This document shows, piece by piece, positions 8,921-17,383 of a stretch of 27,425 bases of DNA. The notes beneath the pieces were generated by a model. It saw only the letters and a program-made list of their open reading frames with translations, had not been told where the DNA came from and did not search any database. How positions within the stretch are numbered: position 1 is the stretch's first letter; every line of letters begins with the position of its first letter. Position numbers and translations under genes: made by a program. Origin of the DNA: UBA4408 sp002389785 (lineage in GTDB: Bacteria; Bacteroidota; Bacteroidia; UBA4408); NCBI GenBank assembly GCA_035438985.1, contig DAORJK010000027.1, positions 1 through 27,425 on the forward strand. Direction: 5' to 3'.

Positions 8921-11134
8921 TTAAACTACAGTAATAGGATGATTTTGTATTAATGGAAAAATTAACTTGTAGGTTGTACCAGTTGTAGCATCTGAGTTAA
9001 TATCGATTGAGCCATTGCATTCATCAAGACGTTTTTTGATATTTTTTATACCATTGCCATTGTAAGTTTTATTGGTATCAAAACCAATCCCGTCATCGCT
9101 AATTGTGATGTGTAGATCGTTTTGCAATATCGAAAAGTTAAGATTAAAAGATTTAGCTTTGGAATATTTAAGAGCATTGTTCCCTATTTCTTTGAGAGTT
9201 AAAAAAATATTTCGGCGCAATTCGGTGTTTAATACAAATTCGGGCATCTGTTCGGGAAGCTGAATCTTACCTATTAAATTATGCTCGAGCAACAATGTTT
9301 CAAAGTAGTTGGAAGTAAAATTAATTAATTCTTTAAGGGTATCTCGTTTGGAGTTTAGTGACCAAATAATTTCATCAATTTTATGAATGATGTTGTGAGT
9401 TGTTTTTTTGAGACTTTCCAGATCGAAGGTTTTTGCTGATTGAGAGAGACTTTCCTTCATTCTAATTTTAAGAAGCAGATTGCTTAGGTCTGCACCAACA
9501 TCGTCGTGTATTTCGCTGGCAATGCGGCTGCGCTCATTTTCAAGAGCCCTTGATTTTTCGTAATCAAGTAATTGTTGTTCTGCCAAACGTTGCTTATTAA
9601 CTGCATTGTATCTACTGTAAAGCAGCCATCCAATTCCGGCGAGAAGCAATAACCCGGCCGAGAGTGAATACTGTTTTATTTTCTGAGATTGTAATTCAGA
9701 TTGTTGAAAATTTATTTGTAGGTCTTTTGCTCTTTGTTGCTCAAGGTTCTTAAGGCTATCGGCTAATGCTTTTTTATCAAAATCAAACCGTGCCTCTTTT
9801 AGTGCAATCGAAGTTTGTTTATCCTTATTTAAAAGAGAATCACGTAATACAATAAATTTTTTGTATGCAGCGAAAGCTTCTTTACCTTTATTTAGTTTTT
9901 CGTAAATTAAGCTTTGTAATTCGGAGTAGTTGGATTGATTGAGTAAAGTTGCATTACTATCAATTAGTTTGCCGGCTTGCTGTAGGTAGTTTTGAGCTTC
10001 TTGGTACTTTTTATGTTGGATACTGTTTTTTGTCAGCAACAGATAATCGGATATTAAATATTGCGAAATATTTTGAGAAGAATCAAACTTCAAGCTTTTT
10101 TTTAAATAGAAATTTGCGGAATCATAATTTTGCATTTGAAGGTAAAGATTACCCATTTCTGAATTGTTTATACTTATAAGATACTCATCACCTACTTCCT
10201 TATGAATCGTATTTGCCTTTCTTAAATATGCTTGGGCAGAATCAAGTTTATGAACCTGGCTAAATAATCCACCAATACGTGTATAAATCATACCAATTTC
10301 ATCATTATCATGATTTTTTTTCTTTATTTTTAATGACTTGTTTAAATAATCTAAAGATTTTCCATAGTCTTTTGTACTTGTATATAACATACCCAATAGG
10401 TAATATGCAAATGAAAGTTGTTTTTGATTATTAATTTGATTTGCAATTTTTAGACTTTTTAAAATGTAGTCAATTGATTTTTCATATAGACCAATTTCAA
10501 AATATATCATGCTGAGTTTCCTATATGAATTAGATAAATTTACTACATCATGAATTTTTATCTTGGTTAAAATGCTTTCATTTATTAAAACTATTGCTTG
10601 ATCGTATTTGGAAATCATAAAAAATATTGAACCTAAATCATTAAGGGCAGAACCTATACCCTTTAAATAATTAATTTTTCGTGAAATTTCGATGCTGGCA
10701 TAATATAATTTTATAGAATAGTTGATTTTTGATTGAGTACTATACATGCCTGCTGTTTGTCTAAGTGCACGAGCAATCAGTATACTGTCTTTTAATTGAA
10801 TACTACTTTTAAGAGCCAGTAAATCAATCAAAAGCGCATCTTTACAATTGCCTAAATAATCAAGCGCTTTAGCTTTTAACAAAAGTGCTTCAGTCTCCCC
10901 ATTTTTCCATTTCATTTCATGAGCATAGTAATAAGCTAAGTCAGCGCATGATAATGACTTTATCATATGATTGCCAATGCATTTCCAGCCTAAATTAATA
11001 AACGCCATCACCTTTAATGAGTCGAGGTAATTAAGTTTAGGCTTGAGTTTAGCAACTGGTTGAGAAGCAAATAAAAAATTGCCAATTAGAATAAATGAAA
11101 CTAGGAAAAATAGATTTATCTTTTTGTGACCCAT
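8921..11134 (-). CDS. TPR-repeat sensor histidine kinase (HisKA_3 type)
   Basis: This is the membrane sensor of a two-component system. An N-terminal signal peptide or anchor (residues 5-23) precedes a periplasmic array of tetratricopeptide repeats from about 120 to 430 (repeated A-Y-x-x-LG/A-x-x-Y patterns, such as KSLDYLNKSLKI). A coiled-coil linker (440-485) leads to one TM helix (491-507). The DesK/NarX-like dimerisation domain carries phosphoacceptor H543 in EIHDDVGADL, and the ATPase domain has the N box (E649, N652/N653), the DDGIGFD G1 box (680-686) and GNGIKNI G2 box (693-699). The TPR region is likely the ligand- or protein-sensing part; the signal is unknown. It is followed at 39 bases by its NarL-type partner. 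It is the last chromosomal gene before the tRNA scar. Confidence 0.93.
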   Translation of the reverse strand: MGHKKINLFFLVSFILIGNFLFASQPVAKLKPKLNYLDSLKVMAFINLGWKCIGNHMIKSLSCADLAYYYAHEMKWKNGETEALLLKAKALDYLGNCKDALLIDLLALKSSIQLKDSILIARALRQTAGMYSTQSKINYSIKLYYASIEISRKINYLKGIGSALNDLGSIFFMISKYDQAIVLINESILTKIKIHDVVNLSNSYRKLSMIYFEIGLYEKSIDYILKSLKIANQINNQKQLSFAYYLLGMLYTSTKDYGKSLDYLNKSLKIKKKNHDNDEIGMIYTRIGGLFSQVHKLDSAQAYLRKANTIHKEVGDEYLISINNSEMGNLYLQMQNYDSANFYLKKSLKFDSSQNISQYLISDYLLLTKNSIQHKKYQEAQNYLQQAGKLIDSNATLLNQSNYSELQSLIYEKLNKGKEAFAAYKKFIVLRDSLLNKDKQTSIALKEARFDFDKKALADSLKNLEQQRAKDLQINFQQSELQSQKIKQYSLSAGLLLLAGIGWLLYSRYNAVNKQRLAEQQLLDYEKSRALENERSRIASEIHDDVGADLSNLLLKIRMKESLSQSAKTFDLESLKKTTHNIIHKIDEIIWSLNSKRDTLKELINFTSNYFETLLLEHNLIGKIQLPEQMPEFVLNTELRRNIFLTLKEIGNNALKYSKAKSFNLNFSILQNDLHITISDDGIGFDTNKTYNGNGIKNIKKRLDECNGSIDINSDATTGTTYKLIFPLIQNHPITVV

Positions 11135-11316
11135 TGCATATTACTGGAACTCAAAACTACAAAATCAAAATTTTTATGGTATCGTCTTTTTGGATGATTT
11201 TTACTCATTTAAGATGAATGCTAGAAAACGAATACCCAATGTGTAAATTCATTAAACAGCGGTTTTATGCAAATTTTAAAGTTTTTTTATAGCAAATAAA
11301 TTAAGTCAAAATAGCG

Positions 11317-11330
11317 AGCATTTAAATGCT
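11317..11330. repeat. Perfect 14-bp palindrome AGCATTTAAATGCT
   Basis: This perfect palindrome lies in the non-coding stretch between the kinase start (11134) and the tRNA scar. The same stretch also holds a 12-base direct repeat ATGCTAGAAAAC at 11218-11229 and 11344-11355, and a weak hairpin ACGATA/TATCGT (11370-11396). A regulatory site is possible, but no function is evident. I see no gene in 11135-11458. Confidence 0.3.
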
Positions 11331-11408
11331 TCAATTAGGTTATATGCTAGAAAACACGCTTGAAATGTTACGATATTTTAAATTTGAAAGTATCGTTGTA
11401 AATGAAAT

Positions 11409-11456
11409 AAAGCAGAATGATAGAACTCGCTTTCGCTTTGTTTCTCATTCTGCTTT
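11409..11456 (-). terminator. Intrinsic terminator downstream of tRNA-Leu
   Basis: A perfect 12-base inverted repeat, AAAGCAGAATGA (11409-11420) and TCATTCTGCTTT (11445-11456), encloses a 24-base loop. Read on the minus strand it starts three bases after the tRNA 3' end and runs into a T-rich stretch (TTTATTTC), as expected for the tRNA's own terminator. Its presence shows that this side of the scar is original chromosome. Confidence 0.7.
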
Positions 11457-11458
11457 TG

Positions 11459-11515
11459 TACCCAGGGCCGGGATCGAACCGGCATGAGGGTTAACTCACT
11501 GGTGTTTGAGGCCTG
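11459..11515 (-). tRNA. 3' fragment of tRNA-Leu(CAA); attachment-site scar
   Basis: Read on the minus strand, the fragment shows an anticodon loop CTCAAAC (11510-11504; anticodon CAA preceded by U33), an intact 3' anticodon-stem strand ACCAG, a long class II variable arm (TGAG-TTAACC-CTCA), a perfect T arm (GCCGG-TTCGATC-CCGGC), the 3' acceptor strand CCTGGGT and discriminator A at 11459. The 5' strand of the anticodon stem is already mismatched (CAGGC instead of the expected CTGGT), and no D arm or 5' acceptor strand exists upstream. This is therefore a 3' remnant and cannot make a functional tRNA. A break at the anticodon loop is typical of tyrosine-recombinase integration. By orientation, the intact tRNA should be at the other end of the element, beyond 27425. 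Confidence 0.75.
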
Positions 11516-11556
11516 CGCCCATCGTAGGAATACCAGTAAAATCAAGGATTGCTATC

Positions 11557-11607
11557 GTGCATTTTGATGCAAAAAGGTGCATTTCAGCACTCCAAAACAG
11601 CACTCCA
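11557..11607. repeat. Short direct and inverted repeats beside the att scar
   Basis: Two copies of GTGCATTT (11557-11564, 11577-11584) are spaced exactly 20 bases apart, and two copies of CAGCACTCCA (11585-11594, 11598-11607) 13 bases apart. TGCAT/ATGCA and GTGC/GCAC form small inverted repeats within them. Clusters like this next to att sites often bind integrase arms or excisionase; that role is inferred here. Confidence 0.35.
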
Positions 11608-11652
11608 CAAAGTCACGCATTCTACTATTAATTAAACAAAACTTTATATCCA

Positions 11653-12732
11653 ATGAAAGCAAAACAACTAATTGTTTCAGGGAGTCGTATGGAATCTCCA
11701 CTGGAAAAAATAATCGAAACCAGAGATGCTGAGTTAAAGGAACTCTCACTCAAAAAAGCAAAGCACTTAGCAAAAAGCAATTTACCTTCAGCCAAAAAGG
11801 ACAGTTTGAACAATTACACCGGAGAAATTTTAGCCGGATACAAACGCTTGATTTCAGATGCGCTCCATTTCATTCAACCCGGTGCTAATCTCCCTGAATC
11901 AAAAATGGAAGCTAAATTTTATGAGGAAAAGGATATTGATCTTGAAAAGGAAATCAGAGAGCGCGAAAATCAAAATCGAAATGATGAGTTTGATTTGCAC
12001 AATCATTCGTCTGGGAATTTATACCTGCGAATAGGCTTTGTTTTACTTGCAAGCCTTGTTATTTACATCGGAGAAGTAATCTATAGCAGTAAGTCGTTTC
12101 AGCTTACGGGTGATAATTATCTGATGTCGCTCATCATGTCTATTTCCATCTGCTTTGTAATGAATGTGTTTTCACATGTGGCTGCTTTTCGATTCAAAGC
12201 AGCTCAAACAAAGAATGAACGAAGGCTAATTGCGGCAGGAGCTTTAGGACTAGCAACCATTGTATTTTTTGTAATGGCCATACTTCGCTCCGAATATCTT
12301 GCCACCCACGATGTACACATTAGTCCTATCTACTTTGTATTGTTCAATCTGATGTTTTTTATCACCAGTGCAGGAATTTCAACTTACTTCTTACCGAGTT
12401 ACGCTGAAATAAAGCAAAACATGAAAGCCGAAAAAATGCTGAGAGTAATTGAAAAGCGCAAATCGGAAATAAAAGCGCTGAAGGTTGAACGTGAAAAAAT
12501 CAAAGAAGAAATACTTGAAAAAACAAAAGAGCGAGTTCGCATTGGTTATTACACCGGATACATTATTGACCGAATAAAAATGATGCATTTGGAAGCCATT
12601 GAACTCTTTAAATCAACCAATATAACATACAGAAGTGACAGGGAAGTACCAGACTGTTTTTCGGAACAAGTTGCGGAATTCAATGTAGATGACTTTCACT
12701 TTAATCTAATTAATACCAACCAACGAATATGA
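11653..12732 (+). CDS. Four-TM coiled-coil protein of the mobilisation operon
   Basis: I do not recognise a named family. The 359 residues show a charged helical N-terminus (1-115, rich in K and E), four predicted membrane segments at about 124-144, 155-178, 192-212 and 225-247, a strongly charged coiled coil at about 252-295 and a soluble tail. It is an inner-membrane protein with both ends probably cytoplasmic. It is the first gene of the plus-strand mobilisation operon, 137 bases inside the tRNA scar, and its stop overlaps the next start by four bases (ATGA), so the two are probably translationally coupled. A role in the mating or DNA-transfer apparatus is possible from context alone. Confidence 0.75.
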   Translation: MKAKQLIVSGSRMESPLEKIIETRDAELKELSLKKAKHLAKSNLPSAKKDSLNNYTGEILAGYKRLISDALHFIQPGANLPESKMEAKFYEEKDIDLEKEIRERENQNRNDEFDLHNHSSGNLYLRIGFVLLASLVIYIGEVIYSSKSFQLTGDNYLMSLIMSISICFVMNVFSHVAAFRFKAAQTKNERRLIAAGALGLATIVFFVMAILRSEYLATHDVHISPIYFVLFNLMFFITSAGISTYFLPSYAEIKQNMKAEKMLRVIEKRKSEIKALKVEREKIKEEILEKTKERVRIGYYTGYIIDRIKMMHLEAIELFKSTNITYRSDREVPDCFSEQVAEFNVDDFHFNLINTNQRI

Positions 12733-13439
12733 AAACGATATTAAGTGCCCTAACTGTCATTACTGGATTAGTTTTCATGGCTTCCTGTATTGAAGAAAAA
12801 GCTGCACCCACAACCGAAATTGTTGTTCTAAGGGACATCACTGATAAAAGCAAGCCCAAGCCGAACATAAATGAATTGACTGGATTGTTAGGTTTAAAAG
12901 CTAATTCTTTACAAGGAGCAATAGTTGCTGTTAGAAATATTAGTGATGTAAGCTATACTTCACGACATGTAGCAGAGCTCCTGCCCGAAAACAAGTGGAT
13001 GGTAAATGAATTTGAAAGGGCAAAGGACATTAAAAAATTCTCAGCTGAAATTGCCAGGTTGTTGGCCATCGAAACGGTTGATTCAGGAAAAGCCTATTCT
13101 TCAATTTATCTTCCCCTAGCCAGAGAATTGAATGAAATAAGTAAAAGCAAATCTGACAAGCGAATTCTGCTTATTTACAGCGACCTGATGGAAAATACTC
13201 CTGAACTCTCATTTTATAGAAAAGAAGATTTTGACCTTTTGAAAAATCAGCCAGATCTATTACAGAAAAGATTGGAAAAGGAACTTTTGTTAAATCCGCT
13301 AGGTGGTATTGAAATTCATTTCATATTCCAACCCAAGGATAATATAAGTGACAAACGATTTCAAATCATTTCTGAATTCTATAAAAAAATGTTTGAGCAG
13401 CGTGGAGCAACTGTAATCATATCCGCAAACCTGAACTAA
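12729..13439 (+). CDS. Lipoprotein with VWA-like fold, mobilisation operon
   Basis: The N-terminus is a lipoprotein signal with lipobox MASC, which gives a mature start at Cys20. The rest of the 236 residues follows a Rossmann-like alternation seen in von Willebrand A domains: a first strand ending in acidic residues (EIVVLRDITDKS, a possible degenerate MIDAS), helices, the strand RILLIYSDLMEN, and a last strand GIEIHFIF. The MIDAS is not canonical (D-x-T-x-K-S), so metal binding is uncertain. The start overlaps the stop of the 4-TM gene (ATGA at 12729), so the two products may form a membrane complex. I do not know a named family, and function is unassigned. Confidence 0.75.
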   Translation: MKTILSALTVITGLVFMASCIEEKAAPTTEIVVLRDITDKSKPKPNINELTGLLGLKANSLQGAIVAVRNISDVSYTSRHVAELLPENKWMVNEFERAKDIKKFSAEIARLLAIETVDSGKAYSSIYLPLARELNEISKSKSDKRILLIYSDLMENTPELSFYRKEDFDLLKNQPDLLQKRLEKELLLNPLGGIEIHFIFQPKDNISDKRFQIISEFYKKMFEQRGATVIISANLN

Positions 13440-13468
13440 ATTTTTTAAACAAATAAAATTGAATACCG

Positions 13469-13624
13469 ATGAAAGAATTCTTACCGAATATTCTGAATTT
13501 AATTGGAAAACTTTTACTGATTGCCTTGTGGGGTTGTTGCAGATTAGCAGAGCTCCTTTTGCAACAAATTAACCTATTCCTGCAATTCCTTATTACCAAA
13601 CCAACTAATACCCGAACCAAATGA
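13469..13624 (+). CDS. 51-residue membrane peptide coupled to the coupling-protein gene
   Basis: A short reading frame starts at ATG 13469 and stops with TGA at 13622-13624, overlapping the ATG of the coupling-protein gene (13621) in an ATGA junction. The 51 residues (MKEFLPNILNLIGK at the start) form one or two hydrophobic helices with a Cys-Cys pair and end in a polar KPTNTRTK tail. It fills most of the 181-base gap between two operon genes and repeats the ATGA coupling used at 12729, which argues that it is real. Its composition resembles the N-terminal membrane segment of the next protein, so it may have arisen as a split or duplicated TM region of the coupling protein. Confidence 0.55.
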   Translation: MKEFLPNILNLIGKLLLIALWGCCRLAELLLQQINLFLQFLITKPTNTRTK

Positions 13625-15075
13625 TACTTATCGAACAATTCTTTATCCTACTTTTCAAATTGCTGGAAAGTATTTTACAGGCGTTTTTTGACTTAATTAA
13701 ACTTGCCTGGTCATCTATACCAAATAGAAAGGATGAATACAATGCCAACTTTGCCAGCCCATCTTCTCTGCTATCACGAAGAAACGAAGGCTTTTGTCTT
13801 ACCGGACGCAGAAATTTATCTGTAAAGCATTCTTATCAAAATGCACTTGTTGTCGGTGGTACCGGCACAGGAAAGTCCAGTGTTGTGCTTTTTCCATCAC
13901 TCTATACCATGAAAGGAAGTTTTGTGATTCATGACCCATCGGGTGAACTCTATGCAAAAAGTGCCGGTTATTTGAAACAAAAGGGGTATGAGATTAAAGT
14001 GCTTAATTTCTCTAATCCGACTGCTTCATCCGGCTACAATCCGCTAATAAGAGCAGCAAGTTCATCCGATATTCAAAAGGTGGCTTCACTCCTGGTTGAA
14101 AATTCTCTTGGCGGAAAATCAAAAGATCCATTTTGGAATACGCAGGCGGTATCCTTACTAGCAATGCTAATCAGCATATTAAAAAAGCAGGAATCGCAAT
14201 ATCAAAACCTGTTTAATGTAAGGCAATTGCTGAACCGATTAGGAGCTGAACCAAAAGCCGTGGACGCACTTTTTGCAGAAAAAGCTGACGAAATTCTCTT
14301 TGCAGAATACAAAGCCTTTATCGCTTACGAGGAAAAAGTGGTGAGCAGTATTATAGCCACCTGCAAAGCAGCCTTACAACTCTTCAATGATGAATCCATT
14401 GCGAAAGTAACGTCAATAGACAATATTAATTTAATGGATTTCCGTGATAAACCAACAGCCTTGTATATACAAAACTCGGTAGCCGACCAAAAGTACTACA
14501 GCATTCTTACTTCGCTTTTCTTTGAACAGTTTTTCGCATTTCTGTTATCACGAATACCCAAAGATTCAGAGAAGGACATATTTCTACTAATTGACGAAGC
14601 ATCTTCACTTTACCTTCCAACACTTTCACTTGCAGTTGCCAATGTCAGAAAGCATCGTTCAGGAATCATGCTTTTAGTGCAGGATTTTAACCAATTGGTA
14701 CATCACTATGGTAAACAAAGTGCCGATGGAATTAAAGCCAATTGCTTTGCAAAAATGTACTTTACCGGAACTTCCTTAGAAACATCCAAAGAGTTGGAGC
14801 AAACCCTAGGTCAATACCAATATCAGGACGAACAGAAAAGAACCGTGGTACGTCCGCTCATGACCAATGATGAGATACGCACCATGAAGCAAAACAATGC
14901 ACTTTTAATTTGCGGCCATCACCGTCCTGTTTTTGCGTCGCTTAAACCCTATTACAAACAATCACGCTTTAAGCAATACAGCTCAATTCCTGCACCCGAT
15001 ATTTTCACTCCCGCTTTAATTGAACCAGTCCCTGTATTACCAGTAAAAGAAACAGTAAATGAGCAAGAAGAGTAA
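13621..15075 (+). CDS. Type IV coupling protein (VirD4/TraG/TraD family ATPase)
   Basis: This is the inner-membrane ATPase that brings the relaxase-DNA complex to a conjugation channel. Of its 484 residues, the first ~30 are hydrophobic (membrane anchor). Walker A is GGTGTGKSS at 79-87, followed by the family motif HDPSGELY (104-111). Walker B is IFLLIDEAS (320-328), with the VQDFNQL sensor segment at about 353-359. It lacks the large all-alpha insertion of long coupling proteins and is short for the family (often 550-700), with a reduced membrane part that the preceding 51-residue peptide might supplement. Its 3' end overlaps the MobC-like gene by 17 bases. No other type IV secretion gene is in the window, so it may depend on a channel encoded elsewhere. 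Confidence 0.92.
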   Translation: MILIEQFFILLFKLLESILQAFFDLIKLAWSSIPNRKDEYNANFASPSSLLSRRNEGFCLTGRRNLSVKHSYQNALVVGGTGTGKSSVVLFPSLYTMKGSFVIHDPSGELYAKSAGYLKQKGYEIKVLNFSNPTASSGYNPLIRAASSSDIQKVASLLVENSLGGKSKDPFWNTQAVSLLAMLISILKKQESQYQNLFNVRQLLNRLGAEPKAVDALFAEKADEILFAEYKAFIAYEEKVVSSIIATCKAALQLFNDESIAKVTSIDNINLMDFRDKPTALYIQNSVADQKYYSILTSLFFEQFFAFLLSRIPKDSEKDIFLLIDEASSLYLPTLSLAVANVRKHRSGIMLLVQDFNQLVHHYGKQSADGIKANCFAKMYFTGTSLETSKELEQTLGQYQYQDEQKRTVVRPLMTNDEIRTMKQNNALLICGHHRPVFASLKPYYKQSRFKQYSSIPAPDIFTPALIEPVPVLPVKETVNEQEE

Positions 15076-15562
15076 TACAGGTTTATGGGAATATCTTGAA
15101 GCTTCAGGAGTTCTTGAAAAGGGAACCGATGAAGAAATTAAGGCTGTGAAGCAAAGTTACCGCAAAGAATATCTCCTGCAATACAAACGACATCAAAGAG
15201 CAAGTAAACCTGAATTCACGGTAAATTTTAATTCCGAGGATGGAGAGTTTGCACGTGTATCACAAGCGGCCAAAAGACATAAAATGCCTATTACTACTTT
15301 TCTTAGAGCGGCAGTTATGGCCTATTTGGAGCAAACTTTTATTGTTCCCAATGTTTTACAAATTGCAGAACTGGAGCAACTCTTGTCTAACTGTTTAAAT
15401 GAAGTACAGTCCATTGTGAGAACAAGAGAGCGGTATCATTGGGAGAGAGAACAAAAACTAGAAGCAATTGAGAAAATTATTATCCGACTGGAAGAAAAAG
15501 TAAATCAACTATTTCGTAATCCCCCTGTTGCCAGCCATGATAGTAAAAATCAAATCCTTTAA
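15059..15562 (+). CDS. MobC-like relaxosome accessory protein
   Basis: The 167 residues contain a ribbon-helix-helix-like segment at about 52-92 (beta strand EFTVNFNSED, then two helices through ITTFLRAAVMAYLEQ) and a C-terminal coiled coil at about 100-155. This is the layout of MobC-type proteins, which bind near oriT and help the relaxase nick. Its position, overlapping the coupling-protein gene by 17 bases and the relaxase gene by 26 bases, supports that role strongly. The family assignment rests on fold pattern and context, since MobC sequences diverge widely. Confidence 0.7.
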   Translation: MSKKSNTGLWEYLEASGVLEKGTDEEIKAVKQSYRKEYLLQYKRHQRASKPEFTVNFNSEDGEFARVSQAAKRHKMPITTFLRAAVMAYLEQTFIVPNVLQIAELEQLLSNCLNEVQSIVRTRERYHWEREQKLEAIEKIIIRLEEKVNQLFRNPPVASHDSKNQIL

Positions 15563-16382
15563 GCGACCTAATTTTAAAAAGCTATTGGAATATATGCTCC
15601 TTGAGGAGAGCCGGTTATTTGATGAAAGTAATAAGAGTTTTGTTTTAACACACAATCTCAAAGGGAATAGCATTGAAGACTGGGTAAATCAATTTCAGAG
15701 CAATGAAAAAATACGATTACGAAAGAGAAGGGATAGCGTAATTCTTACCCATGAAATTCTTTCCTGGCATAGCAATGATTCTGAAAATGTGTCGCTCGAA
15801 AAAATGCAGAATATGGCTGAAGAATATATTCAGCAGCGCAGTCCCAAAGGAATGTATGTTGCCATACCTCATTTCGACAAAGATCATTTACACATTCACA
15901 TCTGCGCTTCCGGAATTGAATATCGAACAGGCAAATCATTGCGACTGAGCAAAGAGAAATTTTTAAAGCTCAAAAAGAATATTCAAGAGTATCAAATTAA
16001 ACACTTCCCTGAACTGAATAATTCAGTGGTGGAACATGGAAAGAAAAGCAATCTCAAAGCAAACGAAAAGGAATATCAGTTAAAGCTACGAACTGGAAGG
16101 GATTCGGAAAGGGAGCAAGTATCAGCCATACTCAAAACTTGTTTTAAAAAGGCAGATTCAAAAGATTCATTTCTGGAATTGCTTGACGATTGTGGACTCA
16201 AAACATATGAAAGAAGCGGTAAAATAACAGGCGTTTTATTCGGTAAAAATAAATTCAGATTTAATCGCTTGGGATTTACGGATGAAAAATTTGAACAGCT
16301 AAATCTTATGAATAGAAAGCAAAGGGAATTAAGTGATTTAAGGAATACCAAGCAGAGCAAAGCTCGAAGCATTACTCGTTAA
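15537..16382 (+). CDS. Relaxase/mobilisation nuclease
   Basis: This nicks one strand at oriT and stays covalently bound for transfer. The N-terminal relaxase domain has motif I with a candidate catalytic tyrosine Y19 (KKLLEYML) and the HUH-type metal motif PHFDKDHLHIHI (H112, H117, H119, H121). At 281 residues it is a minimal relaxase without a helicase or primase domain. I chose the ATG at 15537; an in-frame TTG at 15528 would add three residues and is less likely. It overlaps the MobC-like gene by 26 bases and lies 11 bases before the ArdC-like gene. The layout (MobC, then relaxase, with the coupling gene adjacent) resembles Bacteroidota mobilisable elements. The MOB class is not assigned. 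Confidence 0.85.
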   Translation: MIVKIKSFKRPNFKKLLEYMLLEESRLFDESNKSFVLTHNLKGNSIEDWVNQFQSNEKIRLRKRRDSVILTHEILSWHSNDSENVSLEKMQNMAEEYIQQRSPKGMYVAIPHFDKDHLHIHICASGIEYRTGKSLRLSKEKFLKLKKNIQEYQIKHFPELNNSVVEHGKKSNLKANEKEYQLKLRTGRDSEREQVSAILKTCFKKADSKDSFLELLDDCGLKTYERSGKITGVLFGKNKFRFNRLGFTDEKFEQLNLMNRKQRELSDLRNTKQSKARSITR

Positions 16383-16393
16383 AAAAATTAACC

Positions 16394-17383
16394 ATGTCAA
16401 AAGATCAACATCAACAAAACAATAACACAAAAGATATTTATCAACTTGTGACCAATCAAATCATTGAAAAATTGGAAAACAAAATAGTCCCTTGGCAACA
16501 GCCATGGACAGATGCGGGATTACCCAAAAATTTAATCACAAATAAACCTTACAAAGGAGTAAATGTTTGGCTATTAAACTCCCTAAATTATCCCCAAAAC
16601 TATTTCCTCACGTTTAATCAGGTTAAAGAATTAGGTGGTTCAGTAAAAAAAGGAGAAAAATCGCAACTGGTAGTATTTTGGAAATGGATTGAAAAGGAAG
16701 ATGAGCAAACAAAGGAAATCAAGAAAGTTCCATTTTTGAAATACTATTCTGTTTTCAATGTTGACCAATGCACCGGAATTCCAAAGGAAAAATTACCAGT
16801 TAAAGAAGAAAGAAATAATAACCCCATTGAAGCATGCGAAAAAGTTGTGAATGAAATGCCAAAAAAGCCTGTAGTCAAACACAATGAACAAAGAGCATAC
16901 TACCATCCCGGTGAAGATTTTATAAATATGCCCAAGCTTGACAGCTTTGTGAGTAGCGGCAGATATTATGGAACACTTTTTCATGAACTCGTGCATTCAA
17001 CTGGGCATAACGAAAGATTAAGTAGAAGAGAGCTTCTTGAGCAAAAAGGTCCCAAGACAAGAGATTATGCTATTGAAGAACTCACCGCGGAAATGGGAGC
17101 TTCCTACCTAAAATCTTATACAGGAATTCCTCACCAGAATTTTGAAGACAACATTGCCTACATGCAATACTGGCTTGAGAAATTGCAGAAGGATAAAACT
17201 TTTATCGTTCATGCAAGTGGGCAAGCGCAAAGGGCTGTGGATTATATTCTAAGTCAACTTGATTTACAAAACGATAAGGATTCTAAAGAATCTAAAAAGA
17301 TGAAATCATATACCTCAAAAAAGGGATCTGATTTAACAGAGAACAATGAAAGGAGAAGCCTAAAAAATTCAATCGTAAGATAA
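16394..17383 (+). CDS. ArdC-like antirestriction protein (zincin domain)
   Basis: ArdC-type proteins bind single-stranded DNA and protect incoming plasmid or element DNA from host restriction. The N-terminal domain (about 12-130) has the family hallmarks IVPWQQPW (31-38), PKNLITNKPYKGVN (44-57) and a strand-rich core (GEKSQLVVFWKW). The C-terminal metallopeptidase-like domain carries HELVHSTGH (197-205), with EELTAEMGA (228-236) supplying the expected third-ligand region. The 329 residues match the family. It is the last gene of the mobilisation operon, which fits a role in establishment after transfer. The polar tail (about 290-329) appears disordered. Confidence 0.9.
   Translation: MSKDQHQQNNNTKDIYQLVTNQIIEKLENKIVPWQQPWTDAGLPKNLITNKPYKGVNVWLLNSLNYPQNYFLTFNQVKELGGSVKKGEKSQLVVFWKWIEKEDEQTKEIKKVPFLKYYSVFNVDQCTGIPKEKLPVKEERNNNPIEACEKVVNEMPKKPVVKHNEQRAYYHPGEDFINMPKLDSFVSSGRYYGTLFHELVHSTGHNERLSRRELLEQKGPKTRDYAIEELTAEMGASYLKSYTGIPHQNFEDNIAYMQYWLEKLQKDKTFIVHASGQAQRAVDYILSQLDLQNDKDSKESKKMKSYTSKKGSDLTENNERRSLKNSIVR

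Noticed and set aside
11135..11650. An intact tRNA-Leu gene
   Set aside because: Upstream of the anticodon loop no D arm or 5' acceptor strand complementary to CCTGGGT can be found and the anticodon stem is mismatched, so only a 3' fragment is claimed.
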